DNA from: Vibrio anguillarum
GTDB taxonomy: Bacteria; Pseudomonadota; Gammaproteobacteria; Enterobacterales; Vibrionaceae
Length of the DNA: 64,000 nucleotides
Reading direction: 5' to 3'
Assembly (NCBI RefSeq): GCF_001989995.2
Contig: NZ_JAHGUP010000042.1
Location: forward strand, 1 to 64,000
Position numbers and translations under genes: made by a program. Each line of letters begins with the position of its first letter. The stretch's first letter is position 1. Positions 8,840 through 19,142 of the stretch are shown piece after piece. The notes below the pieces were generated by a model, which saw only the letters and a list, made by a program, of their open reading frames with translations, had not been told where the DNA came from and did no database searches.

Positions 8840-11184
8840 CAACCCAGAAAAAGCCTACGGGCACTCAAAAAAATAGCGTAAAAAAACCTTCACGTCGCCC
8901 GGCCAAGAAGCCTTCACCTCCACGCAAAGCATGGTGGAAAATTGTGTGGGGTATTGGCTGGAAACTGAGCCTTGCACTGGCTGCGGTGCTGTTGTTTGTT
9001 GGTATTTACTTAAATAGCGTGGTTAAACAACGCTTCGAAGGTCAGCTTTTTGATTTACCGACCGTCGTGTATGCGCGCATTTTGAATTTAGCACCCGGTG
9101 ATGACATCCCGCTGCAAGAGCTGCGCAATGAGCTTGATGTACTCAACTATCGCAAAGTGAACCAGCCACGCTATGCTGGCGAGTACTCTTCATCATCAAG
9201 CAAAATTGAGATCATCCGCCGCCCTTTTGAGTTTGCCGATGGCCCTGAGCCTGACCGCCATGTGATGCTCCATTTTAATGACAGCGGTTTAGTCCGTATC
9301 CAATCTCTTGAGCAAAAAGGGGATTTAGGTTACTTGCGTATTGAGCCAAAAATGCTCGGCATGCTAGAGAAAGGCAACGATGAGCAGCGGCTATTTTTAC
9401 GTCGTGATCAGTTTCCTGAAGTGATGGTGGATGCGTTGCTTGCGACCGAGGATCGCTATTTTTATCAACATGATGGCATCTCTCCATTTGCGATTGCCCG
9501 TGCTTTAGTGGCTAACATCAAGGCTGGGCGCACTGTGCAAGGCGGCAGTACGTTAACTCAGCAGCTGGCAAAAAACATTTTCTTATCCAGTGATCGAACC
9601 TTATGGCGTAAAGTGCGTGAAGCTTATATGGCGCTCATTATCGACTATCGCTACAGCAAAGATCGCATTTTAGAAGCCTATCTAAATGAGGTCTATTTGG
9701 GGCAAAGTGGCGGTGAGGCGATTCACGGTTTCGGCCTCGCCTCACGGCTTTATTTCGGTCAACCATTGCAAGAATTGCGCATTGATCAATTAGCGTTGTT
9801 GGTGGGCATGGTTAAAGGGCCTTCTTATTATAACCCTGCGCGTTACCCTGAACGTGCTAAAGAGCGTCGCGACTTGGTTTTAAAGCTGATGATGCAGCAA
9901 GATATTTTGACGGCTAAACAGTTTGAACAAGCGGCCAGTCGACCGTTAGATGTGCAAAAGCATCCTCACATTGCTAGCCGGCAGCCAGCGTATTTTCAGC
10001 AGTTAAAAATTGAACTGAAAGAGAAAGTGGGCGAGATCTTCAAAGCGGATACTGGCTTGCGCGTTTTTACCTCGCTCGATCCTGTTTCGCAAGCCAAATT
10101 GGAGCTGGCGATTGCTCGACAAATTCCAGTGCTTTCCAAAACGGCGGGGAAAAACTTAGAAGCCGCAGCGATCGCTGTTGATCGAACCAGTGGTGAGATC
10201 CGTGCCATGGTTGGCGGTAAACAGACCGGTTATGACGGCTTTAACCGCGCTTTAAATGCAAGCCGTCCTATCGGCTCGTTAGTCAAACCAGCGGTCTATC
10301 TCACCGCACTCGCACAGCCAGATAAATACAACTTAGCCAGCACGCTTATCGATAAACCCATCACACTCAAAGGGAACAAAGGCGAAGTGTGGTCACCGCG
10401 CAACTTTGATCGTCAGTTCCGTGGTGAAGTGCCGCTGTATCTCGCGTTAGCTAAATCACTTAATGTGCCTACGGTACAATTGGGCATGCAGCTTGGGATT
10501 GAACAAGTTTCTGACACTTTGGTGCGGCTTGGTGTCAACAAAGAGGAGATCCGTCCTGTACCGTCGATGTTTCTTGGCGCGTTCTCTCTGACGCCTTATC
10601 AAGTGGCGCAGATGTACCAAACCTTAACCAACTCGGGTAAAAAAGCGCCCTTATCGGCACTGCGCTCGGTACTGGATTTAGAGGGCAATGTGCTCTATCA
10701 ATCAATTCCCAAAGTATCCCAAGCCGTTGAGCAGCAAGCGGCGTGGCTTACAACTTATGCGATGAAGCGAGGAGTACTTGAAGGGACCGGGCGCTATCTC
10801 AATAACCAGTTCGCTTGGGCGGCATTGGCGGGGAAAACTGGTACCACTAACGATAGCCGCGACAGTTGGTTTGTCGGGGTGGATGGTCGTGAAGTCACCA
10901 CGGTTTGGCTTGGCCGCGATGATAATCAGCCGATCAAACTTACGGGTTCGAGTGGTGCATTACGGGTGTACGCGGAATATTTACAACATCGGATCCCAGA
11001 AAAATTACTTCTTCCTTGGCCGCAAGGCATTACCACGATTGGCTTTAAAACCAGTGCCGAGGGTGAATTAGTCCAAGATTGTCACAACGAATTTAAACTG
11101 CCCATGTGGGATAAAAGCGGCGCATTGAAACAGAGCTGTGATAAACAACCAGGACAATGGTTAAAAAATCTCTTTCAGTGGTAG
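8836..11184 (+). CDS. mrcB: Penicillin-binding protein 1B (bifunctional glycosyltransferase/transpeptidase)
   Basis: Polymerises and cross-links peptidoglycan in the periplasm. The 782 residues run: basic cytoplasmic tail, one membrane helix at about 42-60, a UB2H-like region, a GT51 glycosyltransferase with catalytic Glu205 in ATEDRYFY and the QGGSTLTQQLAKN motif, and a transpeptidase with Ser481-x-x-Lys484 in GSLVKP, KSLN and GKTGTT. It overlaps hrpB by ATGA, so it is probably cotranslated with it; this pairing is the same in E. coli. In V. cholerae the outer-membrane activator of PBP1b is reported to be CsiV rather than LpoB, and neither gene is in this window. Confidence 0.97.
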   Translation: MTTQKKPTGTQKNSVKKPSRRPAKKPSPPRKAWWKIVWGIGWKLSLALAAVLLFVGIYLNSVVKQRFEGQLFDLPTVVYARILNLAPGDDIPLQELRNELDVLNYRKVNQPRYAGEYSSSSSKIEIIRRPFEFADGPEPDRHVMLHFNDSGLVRIQSLEQKGDLGYLRIEPKMLGMLEKGNDEQRLFLRRDQFPEVMVDALLATEDRYFYQHDGISPFAIARALVANIKAGRTVQGGSTLTQQLAKNIFLSSDRTLWRKVREAYMALIIDYRYSKDRILEAYLNEVYLGQSGGEAIHGFGLASRLYFGQPLQELRIDQLALLVGMVKGPSYYNPARYPERAKERRDLVLKLMMQQDILTAKQFEQAASRPLDVQKHPHIASRQPAYFQQLKIELKEKVGEIFKADTGLRVFTSLDPVSQAKLELAIARQIPVLSKTAGKNLEAAAIAVDRTSGEIRAMVGGKQTGYDGFNRALNASRPIGSLVKPAVYLTALAQPDKYNLASTLIDKPITLKGNKGEVWSPRNFDRQFRGEVPLYLALAKSLNVPTVQLGMQLGIEQVSDTLVRLGVNKEEIRPVPSMFLGAFSLTPYQVAQMYQTLTNSGKKAPLSALRSVLDLEGNVLYQSIPKVSQAVEQQAAWLTTYAMKRGVLEGTGRYLNNQFAWAALAGKTGTTNDSRDSWFVGVDGREVTTVWLGRDDNQPIKLTGSSGALRVYAEYLQHRIPEKLLLPWPQGITTIGFKTSAEGELVQDCHNEFKLPMWDKSGALKQSCDKQPGQWLKNLFQW

Positions 11185-11233
11185 TTGGGGGAGTTTATAT
11201 TAAATTGATTTCAAAGGGATTTAAGGAAGAGTC

Positions 11234-13531
11234 GTGAAACAGTTTTTAAGTAACTTATTGTTCTTGGTATTCATGTTTCCTGCGACTTTCGCGGTGGCTG
11301 ATGAGCCACAAGCTGAAAAACCTATGCTGGACAGTGCTGCGCGCCCCAAGATTGCTGTGGTACTTGCTGGTGGCGGAGCAAAAGGTGCAGCGCACATTGG
11401 CGTTCTCAAAGCGCTGGAAGAGATGCGCATCCCCGTTGATTTCATTACTGGTACCAGCATGGGCGCTTATGTGGGCGGCCTCTATGCCAGTGGTATGAGC
11501 GCCGATGAAATTGAAAGTTTAATTTACAGCGTAGATTGGAATGAAGGTTATCGTGACCGGGTCAACCGTAGCCAACGTCGTGTTCGGGATAAAGAGTACG
11601 AAGACCGCTATCAACTGACCACCGACCTTGGACTGCGTTGGGGGGAGATCCGCGCACCACGCGGTGTGGTGCAAGGGCAGAATATGTTGCGTATTTTGCG
11701 AGAAACGTCGGGCAATCTCTCTGAATTTCAGTCCTTTGACCAACTGCCTATCCCTTATCGCGCGGTAGCCACTGATATCATTGCTCTTGAGGAAGTAGTG
11801 TTGGATCGTGGCTATTTAGTGGATGCGATGATGGCGAGTATGTCAGTACCCGGAGCACTGCCACCTTACGAAGTTGATGGTCGTTGGTTAGTCGATGGCG
11901 GTGTGACCAATAACATGCCTGTTGATGTTGCACGTGCCTTAGGGGCTGATATTGTTATCGCGATAGATATCAGTACCGATTACAAAAACCAAGAAGCTTT
12001 CACCACCTTTTTGACGGTAGCCGATCAGCTTTCCAACTATCTCGTACAAAGAAGCACTCAAAAACAAGCACGTTTATTGAATGAGCAAGATGTCTTTTTA
12101 CGCCCTGATGTCGGCAGTATGGAAACCACTGAATTTGATAAAATGCCTACCGCTTATGAAAAAGGGTATGAGATTGCAATGGTGAACCAATCGGTATTGA
12201 CTTCGTTGTCATTATCGAGTGCTAGTTATCAACGCTATGTGGAAGCAAAACAAGCTCGCCGCAGGGCTTTAATTTATGGCGATGATGTGCAGGTTGATGA
12301 AATCGTACTCAACAACCGCAGTCATTACAGCGATCAATTGTTAAAAAACCGTTTACATTTAAAGACAGGACAACCGCTATCAACCGAGCAGATTGAAGCG
12401 ACGGTCGAAAATCTCTATGCATTGGATCGGTTTGAGTTAGTGACCTATGAATACCGAGAATTTGAAGGAAAGAACCAACTGGTCATCAATGTAAAAGAGA
12501 AATCTTGGGGGCCAAATTACCTCAATTTTCGCTTTTTCTTAGAAGATGATTTTCATACGGATAGTCAGTATGCGCTGGGTATCTCTTCCAATTTCACTAA
12601 CTTAAATTCGTTTGGTTCTGAATTACGTTTCAATTTAGAAATGGGCACCGATAAGATCATCGAAGCGGAGCTTTTTTCTCCTCTGTTCTCAGGGCAAAAA
12701 GCGTTTACCTCAGCTTTGATTTCGTTTAGCAATGATAAACGTAATAAGCCAATGCAAGGGTTTGATGACACCAGTCTAGAAGCCAGTAAAGATTATTTGC
12801 CGATCAGCTATTTAGAATGGATTGGAGAATTGTCGCTTGGTTATCAAGATAAATTATGGCGAGAGTTTAAGTTAGGGATCCGCTATACAGATGGGGAGGC
12901 TGAAGTGTCAAATTGGCCATCCATGGGAAATATGGATTACACCCGTGCTGGTGTGTTTGCTAACTACCGCATTGATACCTTAGATGACTTCAGCTTGCCT
13001 ACCCGCGGTGTTTATCTTGATCTTGAGTATCTTGCATCGCACGATAAAGTTTCTGGTGTCTCTTCCGATCTTGAATCAAACGATACCGTGTATGAATTTT
13101 CCGGTGAACTGATCGCCGCTTACAGCTTTGGTCGCCATACTTTGGTCGGTAATCTTGATTACGGTGTGGTACAAAGTAAAAATTCCAGTGAACCGATAAA
13201 CCCTAAATCGATTGGTGGTTTCTTAAATTTATCGGGTATCCCTCGTAACAGCTTAATTGGCCAGAACAAAGCGTTCACCAGTTTAGTGTATCGTTATCGC
13301 TGGTTTGATAATGACTTTGGCCTGTTCAGTTCCCCATTTTATGTCGGTGCATCAATAGAATACGGCGGTGTATGGTCTGATCCTGATCTAAGCTTTGATA
13401 CCGCCCCATTATACGGTGCGGGATCGGTGTTTGCTGGTGTTGATTCGCCGATTGGACCGATTATGTTTGCTTATGGTCGAACCGAAGATAATTTTGATTC
13501 GATATACTTGAGTATTGGCACTACCTTTTAG
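11234..13531 (+). CDS. Patatin-like phospholipase fused to outer-membrane barrel (type Vd secretion family)
   Basis: The 765-residue protein starts with a signal peptide (about 1-22, ending AVA-DE). A patatin domain follows with the oxyanion loop GGGAKGAAHIG near 46, nucleophile elbow GTSMG with Ser75, and catalytic Asp221 in VDGGVTNN. A POTRA-like segment lies at about 330-400 and a BamA/surface-antigen-type beta-barrel runs to the end, closing on Phe. This is the architecture of PlpD of Pseudomonas, where the barrel carries the lipase to the cell surface. Both catalytic residues are present, so enzyme activity is expected; the lipid substrate is unknown. Start GTG with AAGGAAGAG upstream, 49 bp after mrcB. 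Confidence 0.88.
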   Translation: MKQFLSNLLFLVFMFPATFAVADEPQAEKPMLDSAARPKIAVVLAGGGAKGAAHIGVLKALEEMRIPVDFITGTSMGAYVGGLYASGMSADEIESLIYSVDWNEGYRDRVNRSQRRVRDKEYEDRYQLTTDLGLRWGEIRAPRGVVQGQNMLRILRETSGNLSEFQSFDQLPIPYRAVATDIIALEEVVLDRGYLVDAMMASMSVPGALPPYEVDGRWLVDGGVTNNMPVDVARALGADIVIAIDISTDYKNQEAFTTFLTVADQLSNYLVQRSTQKQARLLNEQDVFLRPDVGSMETTEFDKMPTAYEKGYEIAMVNQSVLTSLSLSSASYQRYVEAKQARRRALIYGDDVQVDEIVLNNRSHYSDQLLKNRLHLKTGQPLSTEQIEATVENLYALDRFELVTYEYREFEGKNQLVINVKEKSWGPNYLNFRFFLEDDFHTDSQYALGISSNFTNLNSFGSELRFNLEMGTDKIIEAELFSPLFSGQKAFTSALISFSNDKRNKPMQGFDDTSLEASKDYLPISYLEWIGELSLGYQDKLWREFKLGIRYTDGEAEVSNWPSMGNMDYTRAGVFANYRIDTLDDFSLPTRGVYLDLEYLASHDKVSGVSSDLESNDTVYEFSGELIAAYSFGRHTLVGNLDYGVVQSKNSSEPINPKSIGGFLNLSGIPRNSLIGQNKAFTSLVYRYRWFDNDFGLFSSPFYVGASIEYGGVWSDPDLSFDTAPLYGAGSVFAGVDSPIGPIMFAYGRTEDNFDSIYLSIGTTF

Positions 13532-13777
13532 CGAGAATTGAGCTGAAAAGTGGGCGGTAAGTGACTCAAAAATCATAGAACTTTAGTCTTAAGTTGCTAT
13601 GTTGGTCAAAATGATAAGATTTTAATTTAAAGTTAAATTTGCTATTCTTCGTCCCACAGTTTGGCCTCTCTGCCGCTGATTACATAAAAATATCTGGCAA
13701 TGGAGAGCCAAGTTTCCAAGGATGTTTGCCCATCATGTCAATAATAATGGGGTAAACCGCAATGAGAGGAAAAAGTC

Positions 13778-16375
13778 GTGCTTGAAGCCTACCGTAAACA
13801 CGTCGCAGAGCGTGCTGCCGAAGGAGTTGTTCCTAGACCCCTAAATGCTGAACAAGTCGCAGGACTTGTTGAACTGTTGAAAAATCCCCCTCAAGGTGAA
13901 GAAGCGTTCATGCTTGATCTCCTTGAAAATCGAATTCCTCCCGGTGTGGATGAGGCCGCTTATGTTAAAGCGGGCTTTTTAACCGCCATCACTAAAGGTG
14001 AGGTCTCTTCACCGTTAGTGAGCCGCGCAAAAGCTGCGCAACTACTCGGAACTATGCAAGGTGGTTATAACATCGAGCCGCTAGTCTCATTGCTTGATGA
14101 TGCTGAGCTGGCACCGATTGCGGCTGATGCACTATCGCGTACTCTACTGATGTTTGATGCGTTCTATGACGTTGAAGAGAAAGCAAAAGCGGGTAATGCA
14201 CATGCACAAAAAGTGTTGCAATCATGGGCAGACGCGGAATGGTTCCTTTCAAAACCGGCGCTTCAAGAGAAGATCACGCTAACCGTATTTAAAGTTACTG
14301 GTGAAACCAATACTGATGATTTGTCACCAGCGCCAGATGCATGGTCACGCCCAGATATTCCAGTGCACGCACTTGCTATGTTGAAAAATGAACGTGAAGG
14401 CATTCAACCTGATAAAGCAGGCAGCATTGGCCCTATCACTCAAATCGAAGCTCTAAAAGAGAAAGGCCATCAGCTAGTCTATGTGGGTGATGTGGTCGGT
14501 ACAGGCTCGTCTCGTAAATCCGCGACTAACTCTGTTTTGTGGTTTATGGGTGACGACATCCCATTTGTGCCCAATAAACGCGCGGGTGGCTACGTGCTCG
14601 GCGGTAAAATTGCACCTATCTTCTTCAACACCATGGAAGATGCCGGCGCGTTGCCGATTGAAGTTGACGTTACCAAACTCAACATGGGTGATGTGATTGA
14701 TGTTTACCCATTTGAAGGCAAAGTGTGCAACCATGACACTGGCGAAGTGCTTGCCACGTTCAAGCTTAAAACCGACGTACTGATTGATGAAGTGCGCGCT
14801 GGCGGCCGTATTCCACTGATTGTTGGCCGTGGTTTAACGGATAAAGCACGCGAAGCACTAGGCTTAGAAGCGTCAACAGTATTTCGTCGCCCAGTTGCAG
14901 TGGCTGATACAGGCAAAGGTTATACACTGGCTCAGAAAATGGTCGGTAAAGCATGCGGCGTGACGGGTGTTCGTCCGGGGACTTACTGCGAACCTAAAAT
15001 GACCACGGTTGGATCGCAAGATACCACTGGCCCGATGACACGTGATGAATTGAAAGATTTGGCGTGTCTTGGTTTCTCTGCTGACTTAGTCATGCAATCT
15101 TTCTGTCATACCTCGGCTTATCCAAAGCCTGTTGATGTGAATACCCACCATACCTTGCCTGATTTCATCATGAACCGTGGCGGTGTTTCACTGCGTCCGG
15201 GTGATGGCGTTATTCACTCATGGCTAAACCGCATGTTGTTACCTGATACCGTCGGTACTGGTGGTGACTCGCATACACGCTTCCCGCTTGGCATTTCATT
15301 CCCAGCTGGTTCTGGCTTGGTTGCTTTTGCGGCCGCAACGGGTGTGATGCCACTTGATATGCCAGAATCTGTCTTGGTGCGTTTCAAAGGTGAAATGCAG
15401 CCGGGCATCACGCTGCGCGATCTAGTGCACGCGATTCCTTATTACGGGATTAAGCAAGGCCTGCTCACGGTGGCGAAAGCGGGGAAAATTAACGAATTCT
15501 CTGGCCGTGTGCTAGAAATCGAAGGGGTTGAGCACTTAACGGTTGAGCAAGCGTTTGAACTTTCTGATGCCTCGGCAGAACGCAGTGCGGCGGGTTGTAC
15601 GGTTAAATTGTCACAAGCCTCAATTGAAGAGTACCTCAACTCTAACATCACTATGTTGAAGTGGATGATCGCCGAAGGTTATGGTGACCGCCGGACTATT
15701 GAGCGTCGCATTACGGCGATGGAAGCGTGGCTAGCCAATCCTGAGTTGATGCAAGCGGATAGTGATGCAGAATACGCACATGTGATTGAGATTGATCTTG
15801 CTGAGATTAAAGAGCCGATTTTATGTGCGCCAAATGACCCAGACGATGCGCGCTTACTTTCTGATGTACAAGGTACGCCTATTGATGAAGTCTTCATCGG
15901 TTCTTGTATGACCAACATTGGTCACTTCCGTGCGGCAGGTAAATTGCTTGAGAAGTTCAATGGTCAGTTAGACACACGTTTGTGGGTTGCGCCACCGACT
16001 AAGATGGACAAAGATCAGCTTATCGAAGAGGGCTATTACGGCATCTTTGGTCGCGCTGGGGTACGCATTGAAACGCCAGGGTGTTCGTTATGCATGGGTA
16101 ACCAAGCGCGTGTTGCCGATAAAGCGACCGTTATGTCGACTTCGACTCGTAACTTCCCGAACCGTTTAGGGACCGGCGCGAATGTTTACCTTGCTTCGGC
16201 AGAGCTGTCGGCCGTGGGTGCCATTTTAGGCCGCATTCCGACATTGGAAGAATACCTAGAGTACGCGAAGCAGATCAACGCAACTGCAGCTGATACCTAT
16301 CGCTACCTCAACTTCCATCGTATGGCGCAATACACTAAAAAAGCGGACAGTGTGATTGTCCAGCAAGCGGTGTAA
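13778..16375 (+). CDS. acnB: Aconitate hydratase B
   Basis: Main TCA-cycle aconitase, interconverting citrate and isocitrate through a [4Fe-4S] cluster; apo-AcnB can also bind mRNA. The 865-residue protein has the family's usual length, the N-terminal HEAT-like domain, the swivel domain with [16 protein letters not shown], and the cluster cysteines in SCMTNIGH and the CSLCMGNQ pair. It starts at GTG with GAGAGGA eight bases upstream. A 246-bp intergenic region upstream holds its promoter, which I could not assign with confidence. A strong terminator follows. Confidence 0.97.
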   Translation: MLEAYRKHVAERAAEGVVPRPLNAEQVAGLVELLKNPPQGEEAFMLDLLENRIPPGVDEAAYVKAGFLTAITKGEVSSPLVSRAKAAQLLGTMQGGYNIEPLVSLLDDAELAPIAADALSRTLLMFDAFYDVEEKAKAGNAHAQKVLQSWADAEWFLSKPALQEKITLTVFKVTGETNTDDLSPAPDAWSRPDIPVHALAMLKNEREGIQPDKAGSIGPITQIEALKEKGHQLVYVGDVVGTGSSRKSATNSVLWFMGDDIPFVPNKRAGGYVLGGKIAPIFFNTMEDAGALPIEVDVTKLNMGDVIDVYPFEGKVCNHDTGEVLATFKLKTDVLIDEVRAGGRIPLIVGRGLTDKAREALGLEASTVFRRPVAVADTGKGYTLAQKMVGKACGVTGVRPGTYCEPKMTTVGSQDTTGPMTRDELKDLACLGFSADLVMQSFCHTSAYPKPVDVNTHHTLPDFIMNRGGVSLRPGDGVIHSWLNRMLLPDTVGTGGDSHTRFPLGISFPAGSGLVAFAAATGVMPLDMPESVLVRFKGEMQPGITLRDLVHAIPYYGIKQGLLTVAKAGKINEFSGRVLEIEGVEHLTVEQAFELSDASAERSAAGCTVKLSQASIEEYLNSNITMLKWMIAEGYGDRRTIERRITAMEAWLANPELMQADSDAEYAHVIEIDLAEIKEPILCAPNDPDDARLLSDVQGTPIDEVFIGSCMTNIGHFRAAGKLLEKFNGQLDTRLWVAPPTKMDKDQLIEEGYYGIFGRAGVRIETPGCSLCMGNQARVADKATVMSTSTRNFPNRLGTGANVYLASAELSAVGAILGRIPTLEEYLEYAKQINATAADTYRYLNFHRMAQYTKKADSVIVQQAV

Positions 16376-16401
16376 GAGCTATCCAAGCTAACCTCCCAAT
16401 A

Positions 16402-16428
16402 AAAAAGCCACCGATTCGGTGGCTTTTT
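16402..16428. terminator. Bidirectional terminator after acnB
   Basis: Perfect hairpin: AAAAAGCCACCG (16402-16413), a three-base loop, CGGTGGCTTTTT (16417-16428). The A-run and T-run flank a GC-rich core, so it can end both acnB on the plus strand and the convergent glycerate kinase transcript. Confidence 0.88.
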
Positions 16429-16583
16429 ACCATTCTAGCTTCTCACTCAATGCTGAAATAACATTAGATTAAGTTCGATCGGTGGCTGCATCCGCCAACA
16501 ATGACTTGACCCATAATTTATAACGTTGTTCTGTCAATGGAGTTAAAATGAGTGTGAACGTCATATGGTATTCAGCGAAATAG

Positions 16584-17723
16584 TTATTGCCTGTAAGACA
16601 AGCTAAAAACACACGCGACATTACGCGCGGTCATTTCTACATTTTGCGCCGCTTCGGCAAGGGCTGTAGGCAAGTCGACCGAGCGTGGAACGACACTGAA
16701 TACCGCATCAATGCCATGTGGGTGAACAACGGCGCAGTCTGCTGACAAGCAGCCTGCAATGCCGATCACTGGCACGGAAAAAAGTTTGGCAGTGCGCGCA
16801 ACACCGATTGGCGTTTTACCGTGAATGGTTTGGCTATCAATGCGTCCTTCCCCAGTGATGACTAAATCGGCATCCTTTACTACATCGCTAAGGTTCACGG
16901 CATCCATCACAATTTCAATGCCCGGACGAAGGCTCGCTCCTAGTAGACCAACCAGCGCCGCACCTAAACCGCCTGCCGCGCCAGCGCCCGGCATCTCTTT
17001 AACATCACGACCTAATTGCGTTTTGATGATGTTTGCATAATGCGCAAGGTTGGCATCAAGTTGCGCGACCATCTCGGGTGTTGCTCCTTTTTGTGGGCCA
17101 AAGACGTGCGAAGCGCCTTGTACGCCGCACAGTGGATTATCGACATCGCAGGCGACCTCCAATTGGATGCGGGCCAAGCGTGGATCCAGTTGTGTGAGAT
17201 CAATCGAGGCCAGTTTCGACAATTCACCGCCACCAAAGCCTAATGGATTGCCATCTGAATCAAGCAGTTGAATGCCGAGGGCTTGCGCCATGCCGAGGCC
17301 ACCATCGTTGGTTGCGCTACCACCAATGCCGATGATGATGTGTTCAACACCTTGATCAAGCACGGTTTTAATCAGCTCACCAGTACCGTAGCTGGTGGTG
17401 TTCATTGGGTTGCGTTGCTCTGGCGGCACCAGGTGTAAGCCCGATGCGGCCGCCATCTCAATGATCGCTGTTTTACCATCACCCATTAAGCCATAAAAAG
17501 CCTCGACTTGTTCACCTAGCGGCGCCGTTACGGTTGTGGTAACAATCGATCCATTAGTGGCATCAACCAGTGATTGGACCGTCCCTTCGCCGCCATCGGC
17601 CATCGGTAACTTAATGTAGTGCGCATCGGGCAACACTTGTTTGAATCCATTCTCTATCGCGGTGGCGACTTCCATTGCCGTTAGGCTCTCTTTATAAGAA
17701 TCTGGAGCAATAACAATTTTCAT
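16584..17723 (-). CDS. garK: Glycerate 2-kinase (GarK/GlxK family)
   Basis: Phosphorylates D-glycerate, feeding it into lower glycolysis. The 379 residues match the type I glycerate kinase family throughout: N-terminal KIVIAPDSYKESLTA, MADGGEGT, GIGGSATNDGG near 130-140 and GEGRIDSQTIHGKTP near 290. It lies 20 bp after the GntP-family permease and in the same direction, so permease and kinase are probably cotranscribed for uptake and phosphorylation of glycerate. Whether the precise name should be garK or glxK cannot be settled from sequence alone. Confidence 0.9.
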   Translation of the reverse strand: MKIVIAPDSYKESLTAMEVATAIENGFKQVLPDAHYIKLPMADGGEGTVQSLVDATNGSIVTTTVTAPLGEQVEAFYGLMGDGKTAIIEMAAASGLHLVPPEQRNPMNTTSYGTGELIKTVLDQGVEHIIIGIGGSATNDGGLGMAQALGIQLLDSDGNPLGFGGGELSKLASIDLTQLDPRLARIQLEVACDVDNPLCGVQGASHVFGPQKGATPEMVAQLDANLAHYANIIKTQLGRDVKEMPGAGAAGGLGAALVGLLGASLRPGIEIVMDAVNLSDVVKDADLVITGEGRIDSQTIHGKTPIGVARTAKLFSVPVIGIAGCLSADCAVVHPHGIDAVFSVVPRSVDLPTALAEAAQNVEMTARNVACVFSLSYRQ

Positions 17724-17743
17724 TTTTTAACACCTTAACTGCG

Positions 17744-19009
17744 TTAAACAAACAGACCAAATACGCCAAAAATCATCACAGAAATGAAGGCAATCACTAA
17801 ACCTACTGCCGATTCATAAGGAATTAAGGTGAGACGCTCACGAATGTCCATATGTACCGCTCCGCCCGTGGCATGGAAGAAACTACCGTGTGGCATATGA
17901 TCAAGTACGGTCGCACCTGAATGGATCATGGCAGCCCCTGCCAGTGCGGGTACGCCTAGTTCGAGTATAGTGGAGCTAAAGACGCTGGAGGCAACGGCTG
18001 TACCTGCGGTGGTTGAAGCGGTTGCCAGTGACATCATTGCACCTGAGATCGGTGCAAGCAGGTAAGAAGGCAAGCCAGAAGCGGTCAGTACTTCGATTAA
18101 ACCGCCTTTAAGACCTGAATTGGCGATGATGCCGGCTAAAGTACCAGTACCAAGCAGCATAACCGCAACCGGAGCCATGCGTGTTAAACCTGAAACCGCG
18201 AAGTGGTTAGTGTCTGCAAATCGTCCCATCACGACCGCACCGACTAATCCGCCTAATGGGAGTGCAATTAAAGGATCCACATTGATGCCAGCGATAGGGC
18301 GTAGTGCGAGTAACACAATCGCCACTAATGGTGCGATGATCGCTGAGCTAAAGCGGGGGAGCCTAGAATGATCCACCGCAACGACTTCACTGACGGAGAC
18401 TTTACTTCCTTTATTGACTAAACGTTTGGCAATCAAGTAAGCCATAATAAGCCCGCAGATCCCAGGAATAATACCCGCCGCCATGACAGAAGTAAGTGGC
18501 ACGTTAAACGCGTCGGCTGCGGCAATCGCATTAGGGTTAGGTGACATTACGTTACCCGCTTTACCGCCGCCAATCATCGCTAGCAGAATGGCCGCCTTGG
18601 AGAGATCGGCACGGCGAGCGATCGCCAGAGCGATAGGAGATACGGTGATTACTGCCACGTCGACAAACACGCCGACCGCAGTCAAAATTAAGGTTGCTAA
18701 GGCCAAGGCAAATAAAGCGCGAGTTTCTCCAACCTTTTTCACTATGGTTTCTGCAATGGAAGTGGCAGCGCCTGATTCAATCAATACACCAGCCAAAATA
18801 CCTGCTGCAAGAATGCGTAGCACTGCGGTCACAATGCCTTGTGCGCCACCAATCATCAGAGCAACGGTGTCGGTCAGCGATACACCGCCGATCACGCCAC
18901 CGACCAACGCGCCGATGATCATGCCATAGGCGGGTGGTACTTTTTTTAGAATGAGCGTGATAGCCACGACTAATGCGGCCAGAGCTCCGAGAGTTGAAAC
19001 TTCAATCAT
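17744..19009 (-). CDS. GntP-family permease, probably for glycerate
   Basis: The 421-residue, strongly hydrophobic protein has about 12 membrane segments and GntP-family features such as GGGKAGNVMSPNPNA in the middle and IHSGATVLDHMPHGSFFH near the C-terminus. GntP transporters carry gluconate and related hydroxyacids by proton symport. Its neighbours, a glycerate kinase downstream and a sugar-diacid-type regulator upstream, make D-glycerate the most likely substrate, but that is inference. ATG start; 133 bp separate it from the regulator and hold a palindromic operator candidate. Confidence 0.85.
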   Translation of the reverse strand: MIEVSTLGALAALVVAITLILKKVPPAYGMIIGALVGGVIGGVSLTDTVALMIGGAQGIVTAVLRILAAGILAGVLIESGAATSIAETIVKKVGETRALFALALATLILTAVGVFVDVAVITVSPIALAIARRADLSKAAILLAMIGGGKAGNVMSPNPNAIAAADAFNVPLTSVMAAGIIPGICGLIMAYLIAKRLVNKGSKVSVSEVVAVDHSRLPRFSSAIIAPLVAIVLLALRPIAGINVDPLIALPLGGLVGAVVMGRFADTNHFAVSGLTRMAPVAVMLLGTGTLAGIIANSGLKGGLIEVLTASGLPSYLLAPISGAMMSLATASTTAGTAVASSVFSSTILELGVPALAGAAMIHSGATVLDHMPHGSFFHATGGAVHMDIRERLTLIPYESAVGLVIAFISVMIFGVFGLFV

Positions 19010-19081
19010 CTTCTATATCCATATTTTTTATCAGTGATTGGCTGCAATATAGGGAGCAAAAATAAAAGAGTCTTCAGTCTA

Positions 19082-19134
19082 TTGCACAGATTACTGGCTT
19101 TGATACGACTGATTAATTGTGCAAATGCACAATT
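19082..19134. promoter_or_regulatory. Palindromic operator candidate (CdaR-type) before the permease
   Basis: A perfect inverted repeat with 9-bp arms and a 2-base centre lies at 19115-19134 (AATTGTGCA / TGCACAATT). A further half-site TTGCACA lies at 19082-19088. The pair sits between cdaR and the permease, where the regulator would act on permease-kinase transcription. Confidence 0.6.
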
Positions 19135-19142
19135 TTATGTTT

